Source of the DNA: an uncultured Collinsella sp.
GTDB lineage: Bacteria > Actinomycetota > Coriobacteriia > Coriobacteriales > Coriobacteriaceae
Direction: 5' to 3'
DNA length: 12,419 nucleotides
Assembly: GCA_900752015.1 (NCBI GenBank)
Contig: CAADTZ010000029.1
Location: 1-12,419 of the forward strand
Shown: positions 7,030 through 12,419 of the stretch, one piece after another
Numbering within the stretch: the stretch's first letter is position 1
Layout: the number at the start of each line of letters is the position of its first letter
Program-made: the position numbers and the translations under genes
The notes under the pieces: generated by a model
Database searches by the model: none
Seen by the model: only the letters and a program-made list of their open reading frames with translations
What the model was told of the DNA's origin: nothing

Positions 7030-8244
7030 ATGGGGAAATTCGTGCCGCAGCCCAAAACGCTCGGAGGGGAGTCGAACCTCGAAACCCCGGTAAAAACGCA
7101 GGCTGACGGAGCGCCGCTTTTCCGCATAAGCGACCTGTCGGCGGGCTACGACAAGAAGGTCGTAGTCGAAGGCGTCGAGCTGGAGGTTAGCGCGGGCGAC
7201 GTCGTGGCGCTCATCGGGCCGAACGGCTCGGGCAAGTCGACCATCTTGAAAACCATCACACGCCATCTGGCACCGCTTGCCGGCGCGGTCGAGCTCGACG
7301 GGCGGGAGATTTCCCGATGGAAGACGGCGGAGTTCGCAAGGAACCTTGCCGTTATGCTGACAGATCGACCCCGGACCGAGCTCCTCACCTGCCGCGATAT
7401 CGTAGAGGCGGGAAGGCATCCCTACACCGGGCGAATGGGCACACTCTCGCCCGACGACCATAGTCGGGTCGATGAGGCCATGAAAACCGCACATGTGGAA
7501 GAGCTCGCCGAGCGCGACTTCATGCAGATAAGCGACGGGCAACGCCAGCGCGTCATGCTCGCACGAGCCATCGCGCAGGATCCGCGTGTGCTCGTGCTCG
7601 ACGAGCCCACGTCGTATCTCGATATCCGCTACCAGATCGACCTGCTGCGAATACTTCGCCACCTTGCGAAACCGCGGAATGTGGCTGTCATCATGTCCAT
7701 CCACGAACTCGAGCTCGCGCAGAAAAGCGCCGACAAGGTGATTTGCGTGAAGGACGGCCGGGTCTTCCGCGCCGGCGCACCCGAGGACATATTCACGCGC
7801 GAGACGATTGGCGAGCTCTACGGCCTTCAACATGGCACCTTCAACGAGCGCTTCGGCAGCGTGGAAATTGGGCGCCCACACGGCGATGCGCACACGTTCG
7901 TCATCGCTGGCGCAGGTACGGGGTCGGCTGTGTTTCGCCAGCTCATCCGGCAGGGCAAGGCGTTCTACGCGGGCGTTCTGCACGAAGGGGACATCGACTG
8001 CGAGCTCGCGCGCGACCTAGCGACGGAATGCGTGGCCGAGCGCGCCTTCGAGCCAATCGGGGATAAAACCATAGCCCGCGCCAAAGAGCTCCTCGTCCAC
8101 TGCGCACGCCTTATCGTGTGCCCCGCCGCCTTCGGCACCATAAACGCCCGCAACGCAGAGCTCGTCGAGTTCGCACGCTCGCATGGTATCGAGGTCATGC
8201 GAGCGTGCGAAGGCGCATCGGAGGATTCCAATGGATACGCCTAG
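7030..8244 (+). CDS. ABC importer ATPase, BtuD/FepC type, with C-terminal extra domain
   Basis: This 404-residue cytoplasmic ATPase powers the importer. Walker A is GPNGSGKST (63-71), the signature is ISDGQRQR (167-174) in place of the usual LSGGQ, Walker B is VLVLDEP (187-193), the D-loop is SYLD (195-198), and the switch histidine is H225 in SIHELE. The usual Q-loop glutamine is replaced in AVMLTDRP (107-114), a variation I recall in FepC-like relatives. After about residue 275 a further 120 residues follow the normal end. They begin with a Rossmann-like strand and glycine turn, FVIAGAGTGSAVFR (290-303), then GVLHEGDIDCELAR (315-328), FEPIG (340-344) and ARLIVCPAAFG (359-369). This is an appended domain, perhaps regulatory or nucleotide-binding. 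The ATG directly abuts the permease stop, so the two are translationally coupled. No terminator with a T-run is evident after the gene. Confidence 0.93.
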   Translation: MGKFVPQPKTLGGESNLETPVKTQADGAPLFRISDLSAGYDKKVVVEGVELEVSAGDVVALIGPNGSGKSTILKTITRHLAPLAGAVELDGREISRWKTAEFARNLAVMLTDRPRTELLTCRDIVEAGRHPYTGRMGTLSPDDHSRVDEAMKTAHVEELAERDFMQISDGQRQRVMLARAIAQDPRVLVLDEPTSYLDIRYQIDLLRILRHLAKPRNVAVIMSIHELELAQKSADKVICVKDGRVFRAGAPEDIFTRETIGELYGLQHGTFNERFGSVEIGRPHGDAHTFVIAGAGTGSAVFRQLIRQGKAFYAGVLHEGDIDCELARDLATECVAERAFEPIGDKTIARAKELLVHCARLIVCPAAFGTINARNAELVEFARSHGIEVMRACEGASEDSNGYA

Positions 8245-8280
8245 GCGCGGTCCAAGAAATCGTCCGCACCCCCTATCTGA

Positions 8281-8301
8281 CCCTATTTCACCGCAACTTA
8301 G
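8281..8301 (+). repeat. Interspersed repeat, copy A (single)
   Basis: CCCTATTTCACCGCAACTTA plus a following G recurs exactly, inverted, at 9960-9980 (21 of 21), and with one change at 10012-10030. Copy A has no inverted partner nearby. It lies 37 nt after the ATPase stop, in the gap where the sequence becomes more AT-rich. The preceding ten bases (ccctatctga) resemble its own first ten. Confidence 0.85.
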
Positions 8302-8370
8302 AGAGCGTAAGGTATAACGCTTCACCCCAAATCAAATTGATTCGTTGAATAGACACATTACAAATCTTTA

Positions 8371-8425
8371 GACTTCGTTTAATCCACAAGTGGGTATTAT
8401 CACACACAAGGCGAACGTGAAAGGA
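8371..8425 (+). promoter_or_regulatory. Probable promoter -10 and ribosome binding site of the radical SAM gene
   Basis: In the AT-rich stretch before the gene, TATTAT (8395-8400) is a good -10 candidate. The -35 is weak (GACTTC, 8371-8376, 18-nt spacer), so an activator or a different start is possible. The imperfect palindrome CCACAAGTGG (8384-8393) lies between the two. AAAGGA (8420-8425) is the ribosome binding site, 7 nt before the ATG. Confidence 0.4.
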
Positions 8426-8432
8426 TATACCC

Positions 8433-9866
8433 ATGTCGCTTACACAGTCAGCAGAGCGTGCAGCGCTCAACAAGCTCATCGATTATCTCGACGACAACCC
8501 GCAAGAAAACATCGACAAAATCATGGACCTCGTGAACAAGCTGGTCCCCAATCGCGTATTTCCTGTACAGCGAGAGGCATTCACCAATGTCATCAAGAGC
8601 CGCGGCAATTGGTATGACCTGATCATGCGTGTGTTCAGCCTTAATCCCCAGATGCGAACCAAACTGCTTAAGACCCTCATTGTCGACGCCAACCTGCTAG
8701 CTTGGCCAGAGCAGGAAAAGAACCGCGAAAAGTACCAGTGCAACGTTCCGTGGGCCATCCTGCTCGATCCCACGAGCGCCTGCAACCTGCATTGTACGGG
8801 CTGCTGGGCCGCCGAGTACGGCTACAAGCAGAATCTCTCGTTCGAAGACATCGACTCTATCGTTACGCAGGGCAAAGAGCTCGGTACGCATATCTACATC
8901 TATACCGGCGGCGAGCCGCTCGTCCGCAAGCACGACCTGATCAGAATTTGCGAAAAACATCAGGACTGCGTGTTTCTCTGCTTTACCAACTCCACGCTGA
9001 TCGACGAGGCCTTCTGCGACGATATGATTCGCGTAGGTAATTTTGTCCCCGCCATCAGCGCCGAGGGCAATGAGCACACAACCGACGCCCGTCGCGGCGA
9101 AGGTACCTACGCAAAGATCGAGCACGCCATGAAACTCCTGCGCGAGCGCGACTTGCCGTTTGGTATCTCCACCTGTTGGACCAGCGCCAATGCCGATACG
9201 GTAGCTACCGAGGAGAACATGGACTGGATGATCGGCGAGGGAGCACTCTTCTGCTGGTACTTCCACTTTATGCCGGTTGGCCGCAATGCAACCCCCGAGC
9301 TCATGCCCACGCCCGAGCAGCGCGAGCACATGTATCACTTTATCCGCGAAATGCGCGAGAAGAAGCCGCTGTTTACGCTCGACTTTCAAAACGACGGCGA
9401 GTTTGTAGGCGGGTGTATCGCCGGAGGTCGCCGCTACCTGCACATCAACGCCGCCGGAGACGTGGAGCCGTGCGTGTTCATCCACTACTCAAACGCCAAC
9501 ATCCACGATGTGAGCTTACTCGACGCGCTGCGCTCTCCCCTCTTTATGAAGTACTACGAAAACATGCCGTTCAACGACAACTACCTCAAACCATGCCCCA
9601 TGCTCGAGAATCCCGACGTGCTGCCCAAAATGGTTGCCGAGAGTGGCGCAATGAGCACCGACCTAATCGAGAAGGAGTCACCCGAGCAGCTGCGCGAAAA
9701 GACCCAGGCTACCGCCGAGGCATGGTCACCTGTCGCCGACCGCATCTGGAACGACTCCGACGATCCGCTATACGCCAAGCGTCACGAGGATAAGTCACAA
9801 GGCATGGCCGATAGCGACATGCACAAGTTCGAAAAACAGGGCCGCACACTCAAAAACGGCGATTAA
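8433..9866 (+). CDS. Radical SAM enzyme with SPASM/twitch-like C-terminal cysteines
   Basis: This 477-residue protein carries the radical SAM iron-sulfur motif CNLHCTGC (C117, C121, C124). The SAM-binding GGEP lies at 159-162 in IYIYTGGEPLVRKHD, and ISAEG at 208-212. The C-terminal part has further cysteines in VGGCIAGGRR (C328), GDVEPCVF (C347) and LKPCPM (C388), as in SPASM or twitch domains that hold an auxiliary cluster. The first roughly 100 residues are helical and contain no known motif. The last 70 residues are charged and polar. The enzyme is cytosolic by sequence. I recognise the general family, widespread in anaerobes, but not a defined reaction. Next to it are a TetR regulator and a lipid-type membrane protein, so a lipid or envelope modification is possible, and peptide modification is an alternative. 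No small precursor-peptide gene is visible beside it. The ATG is supported by AAAGGA 7 nt upstream. Confidence 0.88.
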   Translation: MSLTQSAERAALNKLIDYLDDNPQENIDKIMDLVNKLVPNRVFPVQREAFTNVIKSRGNWYDLIMRVFSLNPQMRTKLLKTLIVDANLLAWPEQEKNREKYQCNVPWAILLDPTSACNLHCTGCWAAEYGYKQNLSFEDIDSIVTQGKELGTHIYIYTGGEPLVRKHDLIRICEKHQDCVFLCFTNSTLIDEAFCDDMIRVGNFVPAISAEGNEHTTDARRGEGTYAKIEHAMKLLRERDLPFGISTCWTSANADTVATEENMDWMIGEGALFCWYFHFMPVGRNATPELMPTPEQREHMYHFIREMREKKPLFTLDFQNDGEFVGGCIAGGRRYLHINAAGDVEPCVFIHYSNANIHDVSLLDALRSPLFMKYYENMPFNDNYLKPCPMLENPDVLPKMVAESGAMSTDLIEKESPEQLREKTQATAEAWSPVADRIWNDSDDPLYAKRHEDKSQGMADSDMHKFEKQGRTLKNGD

Positions 9867-9899
9867 TGCTGCCCTACACGACAAACGCTCAGAAATGAA

Positions 9900-9938
9900 G
9901 CGGAGCAGTCTCGAGGCACATCTTCGAGGCTGTTCCGC
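9900..9938 (+). terminator. Hairpin terminator candidate after the radical SAM gene
   Basis: A 15-bp stem (9900-9914 with 9924-9938), including two G-U pairs, encloses a 9-nt loop; the arms are GCGGAGCAGTCTCGA and TCGAGGCTGTTCCGC. It lies 33 nt after the stop codon. The T-tract is poor (CTTACC), so it may work with the inverted repeats just downstream. Confidence 0.6.
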
Positions 9939-9959
9939 CTTACCATCAAAACAGTTTTA

Positions 9960-9980
9960 CTAAGTTGCGGTGAAATAGGG
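9960..9980 (-). repeat. Interspersed repeat, copy B (inverted)
   Basis: The complement of this segment equals copy A at 8281-8301 over all 21 bases. With copy C it forms a stem: 9962-9981 pairs with 10011-10030 over 20 bp with one exception (A9973 opposite C10019), loop 9982-10010. In minus-strand RNA that exception becomes a U-G pair, so the stem is fully paired on the TetR transcript, downstream of its stop. Confidence 0.85.
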
Positions 9981-10011
9981 ACTAGATCAGCCTTCCAATA
10001 ACCAAAACAAT

Positions 10012-10030
10012 CCCTATTCCACCGCAACTT
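10012..10030 (+). repeat. Interspersed repeat, copy C
   Basis: CCCTATTCCACCGCAACTT differs from copy A by one base in 19 and faces copy B. Its last six bases also form a small hairpin with the following sequence: CAACTT (10025-10030), CTTT, AAGTTG (10035-10040). The B-C arrangement lies between two convergent genes, so it may serve as a terminator for the TetR gene or both. Confidence 0.85.
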
Positions 10031-10054
10031 CTTTAAGTTGTTGAATTATCGATG

Positions 10055-10666
10055 CTATTCGAAGCGAGATTCCAGACTCGACAGGCCGTTGAGCGTGAGG
10101 TCGTTAGCAACCTCAGAGACGCGCTCAATAGGAACCGAGCCGTCAGACAGCGCCCACGTGCGATAGATACCGATAATACCCGACAGCAAAAACGCCAGAT
10201 AGTAGTCGAACATCTCGTCCTTGAGACCTTGGGGCAGCAGATCGCGCTCGGCAATCTCGTGCTCGAGCGGTGCACGAAGACGAGCCATAAAATCATCGAG
10301 CGGTATGTTCTCGATCAGCTGACGATTGAGCACGAGGTTGTTGCACAGCGCCTCGTTAACGGTTTTAAAGAAGGTCGCCGCCGCGCCAAGGGCGCGCTCG
10401 TTGGTGTCGCCGTCCATGGAAGCAAGCGTTTTCTCGACCGAGTCGACAATCATCTCCACAACATCGACGGCAATGGCATCGAGCAGGCCGTCAACCGTAC
10501 CAAAGTGAACGTAAAAAGTCTTGCGGTCGACATTGGCCTCGCGCGCGATGGCACTCACCGTAATGTCTGCCAACGGCTTTTCCATGAGCAGGCGCTCGAA
10601 AGCAGAAAGGATGGCATTGCGGCTGCGAACGATGCGGCGGTCAAGACGCGGTTTGCTGGTTGCCAT
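10055..10666 (-). CDS. TetR-family transcriptional regulator
   Basis: This 203-residue one-component repressor-type protein has a DNA-binding helix-turn-helix at about residues 35-62 (ITVSAIAREANVDRKTFYVHF, then GTVDGLL), which matches the TetR N-terminal signature. The C-terminal two thirds are helical and should bind a small molecule; that part is not similar to anything I can name. The start ATG (10666-10664) has AAGGGA 7 nt upstream. An in-frame ATG at 10693 has no such site and was not chosen. The gene points toward the radical SAM gene (convergent) and lies 116 nt downstream of the membrane-protein gene in the same direction, so all three may be co-controlled. The 7-bp inverted repeat at 10710-10733 upstream of it is a candidate self-operator. 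The inducing ligand is unknown. Confidence 0.92.
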   Translation of the reverse strand: MATSKPRLDRRIVRSRNAILSAFERLLMEKPLADITVSAIAREANVDRKTFYVHFGTVDGLLDAIAVDVVEMIVDSVEKTLASMDGDTNERALGAAATFFKTVNEALCNNLVLNRQLIENIPLDDFMARLRAPLEHEIAERDLLPQGLKDEMFDYYLAFLLSGIIGIYRTWALSDGSVPIERVSEVANDLTLNGLSSLESRFE

Positions 10667-10709
10667 GGGCGTGTCCCTTCGATATGCGAGCATTCATCAA
10701 CAGATGAGA

Positions 10710-10733
10710 GATAATCTACGTAAGAGGATTATC
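10710..10733 (-). promoter_or_regulatory. Candidate TetR operator
   Basis: GATAATC (10710-10716) and GATTATC (10727-10733) form a perfect 7-bp inverted repeat with a 10-nt spacer, 44 nt upstream of the TetR start. Its size fits a TetR-type site and its place fits autorepression. No clear -35/-10 pair is seen around it. Confidence 0.4.
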
Positions 10734-10782
10734 CCCCATACAGCACAAATATGCCCCGCGTCATGAAGAACGCACGACTGCC

Positions 10783-12090
10783 CTACTGCGACTTAGGATG
10801 CTTCTTCTTATTAAGTGCCGACGGAGATACGCGAATACCATCGCCTGTCTGGCGCACATAGGCTTTATGAGCCGGCTTAGCGGTCCCAGAAGCCTTCTGA
10901 GCGTGCTTCCTGGGATCAACGGTAACAGCATTCGTGGGGTGCGGCTTAGTGGGCGCAGAGGGCGTCTGAGGCGTGCGGCCGAGCTTGCGCATCACACGAT
11001 CCCAGCGCGCATGGATGCTCTCGTTGTGGGCGCTCTTAAGTCCCAGCAGAGGCGCAGCCAAAATGGTAGGGGCAATAAACGTAATGAGACGCCACAGCAG
11101 ATAGCCGGCGGTCGAAGCCGACCCAAAGAAATGACCCAAGAACAATGCAAAGCCGCCCTCAGCGCCACCAGTTCCACCGGGCAAGGGGACCGCAGAGCTC
11201 AGCAACTGGACAAAGGCGCTCGCGGCCATGACCGAGAAAAAGTCGACCTCGTGGTGGCCAAAGGCAAGCATTAGGAAATACGGAACCAGATAGAAAAACG
11301 CGAGCTGCAGCATGGTGATAAACACAGTGAGCAGCATGGAAGAAAAATGTCCGGCTGAAAGCTTGAACTTCTCGGAGAAGGAGTAGATCTCGCCATCGAC
11401 AAACGTGCGCCATCCCTCGATCTTAGTGGCCGAGACACCAATGCGCTCAAGCCAATTGATGATGCAGTGGGCGACGCGCGTGACGGTCTTAGGCATGAGC
11501 GCGACGGCGAAGATGCCAAGCAAGATGCAGCAGTGCCCACCAAAGCTAAAGACGCACAGCAGCGTCATGTCGCCATAGCGCTCGGCAAAAAACGGCATGC
11601 GAGCAAGCAGTAGGATAGCGCCCCAGGCAACGAGGCCAAACTGATACACGATAAAGCGCGTGAATTGCGTGGCTCCGGCCTCGCCGACATTTTGGCCCGC
11701 CTTGGTCAGGCGGTAGATCCGAGCAGGAGTCGAGCCCATCATCATAGGTGTGAGGTTGCCAAAGAAGATGCCGCTCGCCTCGACCGAAATGAGGTCGCGA
11801 ATGCCGACGGGTGAATTGGGGTCGAGCCAGACAGCGATCGCATAGGCCACAATGCCAAAGAACAGGTACAGGAACATGCAAAAGCATGCAGCAGCGAGCC
11901 AAGGCGCCTGGACGCTCGACATTGCGGCCCAGAACTGCCCCATCTGCCCGGTTACCACCAGATAGACGATATAACCCACCAGCACGACGCCGATAAAGAT
12001 GGCGCCGCGGCGTGCGCTCTTATTGTCATCTCCGCCCGAGGCCTCAACCTCGACCTGAGGCTTAGACGTATGCTGAGAGGACTCCGTCAT
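10783..12090 (-). CDS. Multi-pass membrane protein, LPG-synthase transmembrane / UPF0104 family
   Basis: This 435-residue inner-membrane protein resembles the flippase-like transmembrane region of MprF and free-standing relatives. Roughly eight hydrophobic segments occupy residues 29-350. The family signature is VPLPGGTGGAEGGFALFLGHF (301-321), and the upstream block GIFFGNLTPMMMGSTPARIYRL (107-128) also fits. No lysyltransferase domain is attached, so it is not a complete MprF. Relatives move or help handle lipids or polyprenyl-linked intermediates; the cargo here is unknown. An unusual soluble tail (about 360-435) is rich in Lys, Pro, Thr and Ala and ends KKKHPKSQ, probably facing the cytoplasm. 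AGAAGGAG lies just upstream of the ATG at 12090-12088, which decides the start over in-frame upstream codons. TetR follows 116 nt later on the same strand. Confidence 0.88.
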   Translation of the reverse strand: MTESSQHTSKPQVEVEASGGDDNKSARRGAIFIGVVLVGYIVYLVVTGQMGQFWAAMSSVQAPWLAAACFCMFLYLFFGIVAYAIAVWLDPNSPVGIRDLISVEASGIFFGNLTPMMMGSTPARIYRLTKAGQNVGEAGATQFTRFIVYQFGLVAWGAILLLARMPFFAERYGDMTLLCVFSFGGHCCILLGIFAVALMPKTVTRVAHCIINWLERIGVSATKIEGWRTFVDGEIYSFSEKFKLSAGHFSSMLLTVFITMLQLAFFYLVPYFLMLAFGHHEVDFFSVMAASAFVQLLSSAVPLPGGTGGAEGGFALFLGHFFGSASTAGYLLWRLITFIAPTILAAPLLGLKSAHNESIHARWDRVMRKLGRTPQTPSAPTKPHPTNAVTVDPRKHAQKASGTAKPAHKAYVRQTGDGIRVSPSALNKKKHPKSQ

Positions 12091-12111
12091 GAGACTCCTT
12101 CTAACAGTCAA

Positions 12112-12129
12112 AATATCTTGGATATTGTA
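12112..12129 (-). promoter_or_regulatory. Probable promoter -10 and overlapping dyad of the membrane-protein gene
   Basis: Read on the minus strand, TACAAT (12129-12124) is a good -10 sequence about 34 nt before the start codon; the matching -35 is weak. The dyad AATATC-TTG-GATATT (12112-12126) overlaps it and could be a repressor site. It differs from the repeat upstream of tetR. Confidence 0.45.
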
Positions 12130-12193
12130 CCCGTAAGGGCCATAAGCAGAACGCAAAGCTCTGGTTCAAACGGGAATTGCAGACGGTTGTTTG

Positions 12194-12230
12194 AAAATAA
12201 AAAACCCGGCCTTCCATGGGAAGTCCGGGT
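12194..12230 (-). terminator. Rho-independent terminator of the tRNA-Glu operon
   Basis: On the minus strand, 12230-12204 folds into a 12-bp stem with one mismatch and a 3-nt loop (outer ACCCGG/CCGGGT, inner CTTCC/GGAAG). A T-rich run TTTTTTATTTT follows. It begins 10 nt after the second tRNA and separates the tRNAs from the membrane-protein gene. Confidence 0.92.
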
Positions 12231-12240
12231 ATCAGATGCG

Positions 12241-12317
12241 TGGTAGCCCGTACCAGATTCGAACTGGTGATCTCCGCCTTGAGAGGGCGGCGTCCTAAAC
12301 CGCTAGACGAACGGGCC
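12241..12317 (-). tRNA. tRNA-Glu (anticodon CTC), downstream copy
   Basis: The minus strand gives a complete 77-nt cloverleaf with encoded CCA. The acceptor is GGCCCGT/ACGGGCT with a G-U first pair, as I recall for Bacillus tRNA-Glu. The anticodon stem is CCGCC/GGCGG with loop CTCTCAA (anticodon CTC), and the T arm holds GTTCGAATC. It reads GAG codons. Confidence 0.96.
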
Positions 12318-12339
12318 ATAAGCCTCAGCAGAAAAGAAG

Positions 12340-12416
12340 TGGTAGCCCGTACCAGATTCGAACTGGTGATCTCCGCCTTGAGAGGGCGGCGTCCTAAACC
12401 GCTAGACGAACGGGCC
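12340..12416 (-). tRNA. tRNA-Glu (anticodon CTC), upstream copy
   Basis: Identical over all 77 nt to the copy at 12241-12317, in the same orientation, 22 nt apart. It is complete within the window; the promoter lies beyond the right edge. The pair looks like a tandem duplication transcribed as one precursor. Confidence 0.96.
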
Positions 12417-12419
12417 ACA

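Noticed and set aside
6754..7983. Long open frame on the minus strand opposite the permease and ATPase
   Set aside because: It lies opposite two genes with intact family motifs and has no recognisable domain or ribosome binding site.
8245..8432. Terminator after the importer ATPase
   Set aside because: Only a short AGCGT/ACGCT pairing (around 8304-8322) is present, with no T-run.
8281..9980. Composite mobile unit: the radical SAM gene framed by inverted copies A and B
   Set aside because: No transposase, no target-site duplication seen, and copy C shows the repeats occur independently of the gene.
9867..10054. CRISPR array from the repeated ACCGCAACTT segments
   Set aside because: Only two copies here, in opposite orientation, with no regular spacing and no cas genes.

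Overview
The window reads as GC-rich chromosomal DNA of an anaerobic, gut-type bacterium. My best guess is a Collinsella-like member of the Coriobacteriia (Actinomycetota). This rests on overall style: GC-rich codons, an oxygen-independent (cbi-type) cobalamin pathway, lipoprotein-anchored uptake systems, a radical SAM enzyme, and AAAGGA/AGGAG-type ribosome binding sites. No marker gene proves it.

Region 1 (1-2345, minus strand) is a tightly packed corrin-ring operon read cbiF > cbiD > cbiL. The genes are separated by 1 nt or overlap by 8 nt, and cbiL runs off the left edge. All three act between precorrin-2 and the cobalt-precorrin-6 stage of the anaerobic B12 pathway.

Region 2 (2346-2803) is the divergent control region. 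On the plus strand it has a near-consensus sigma-70 promoter (TTGACA, 17 nt, TATCAT), then a cobalamin riboswitch with recognisable core and B12 box, then hairpins with a T-rich stretch that could be its terminator. The riboswitch faces the plus-strand operon, not the ring-building genes.

Region 3 (2804-8244, plus strand) is a five-gene set. It starts with a CbiK-type cobaltochelatase carrying a Tat-like signal and lipobox, so apparently exported and lipid-anchored. It continues with a small lipoprotein, a large lipoprotein binding protein, a BtuC/FecCD-type permease and a BtuD/FepC-type ATPase with an extra C-terminal domain. The small lipoprotein and the N-terminal part of the binding protein appear to share a beta-rich domain. 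Together they suggest a B12-responsive, surface-anchored system that binds, possibly metallates, and imports a tetrapyrrole or metal chelate. The hairpin-rich gap after cbiK (3740-3812) may tune expression of the transporter part.

Region 4 (8245-10054) begins at a visible drop in GC. It holds a 21-nt repeat copy, a radical SAM gene with SPASM/twitch-like C-terminal cysteines, a hairpin terminator candidate, and two more copies of the repeat arranged head to head as a 20-bp stem.

Region 5 (10055-12419, minus strand) carries a TetR-family regulator, a multi-pass membrane protein of the LPG-synthase transmembrane/UPF0104 type, a strong terminator, and two identical tandem tRNA-Glu(CTC) genes. 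The radical SAM enzyme, TetR regulator and membrane protein may form an envelope-lipid locus, but their substrate cannot be read from sequence.
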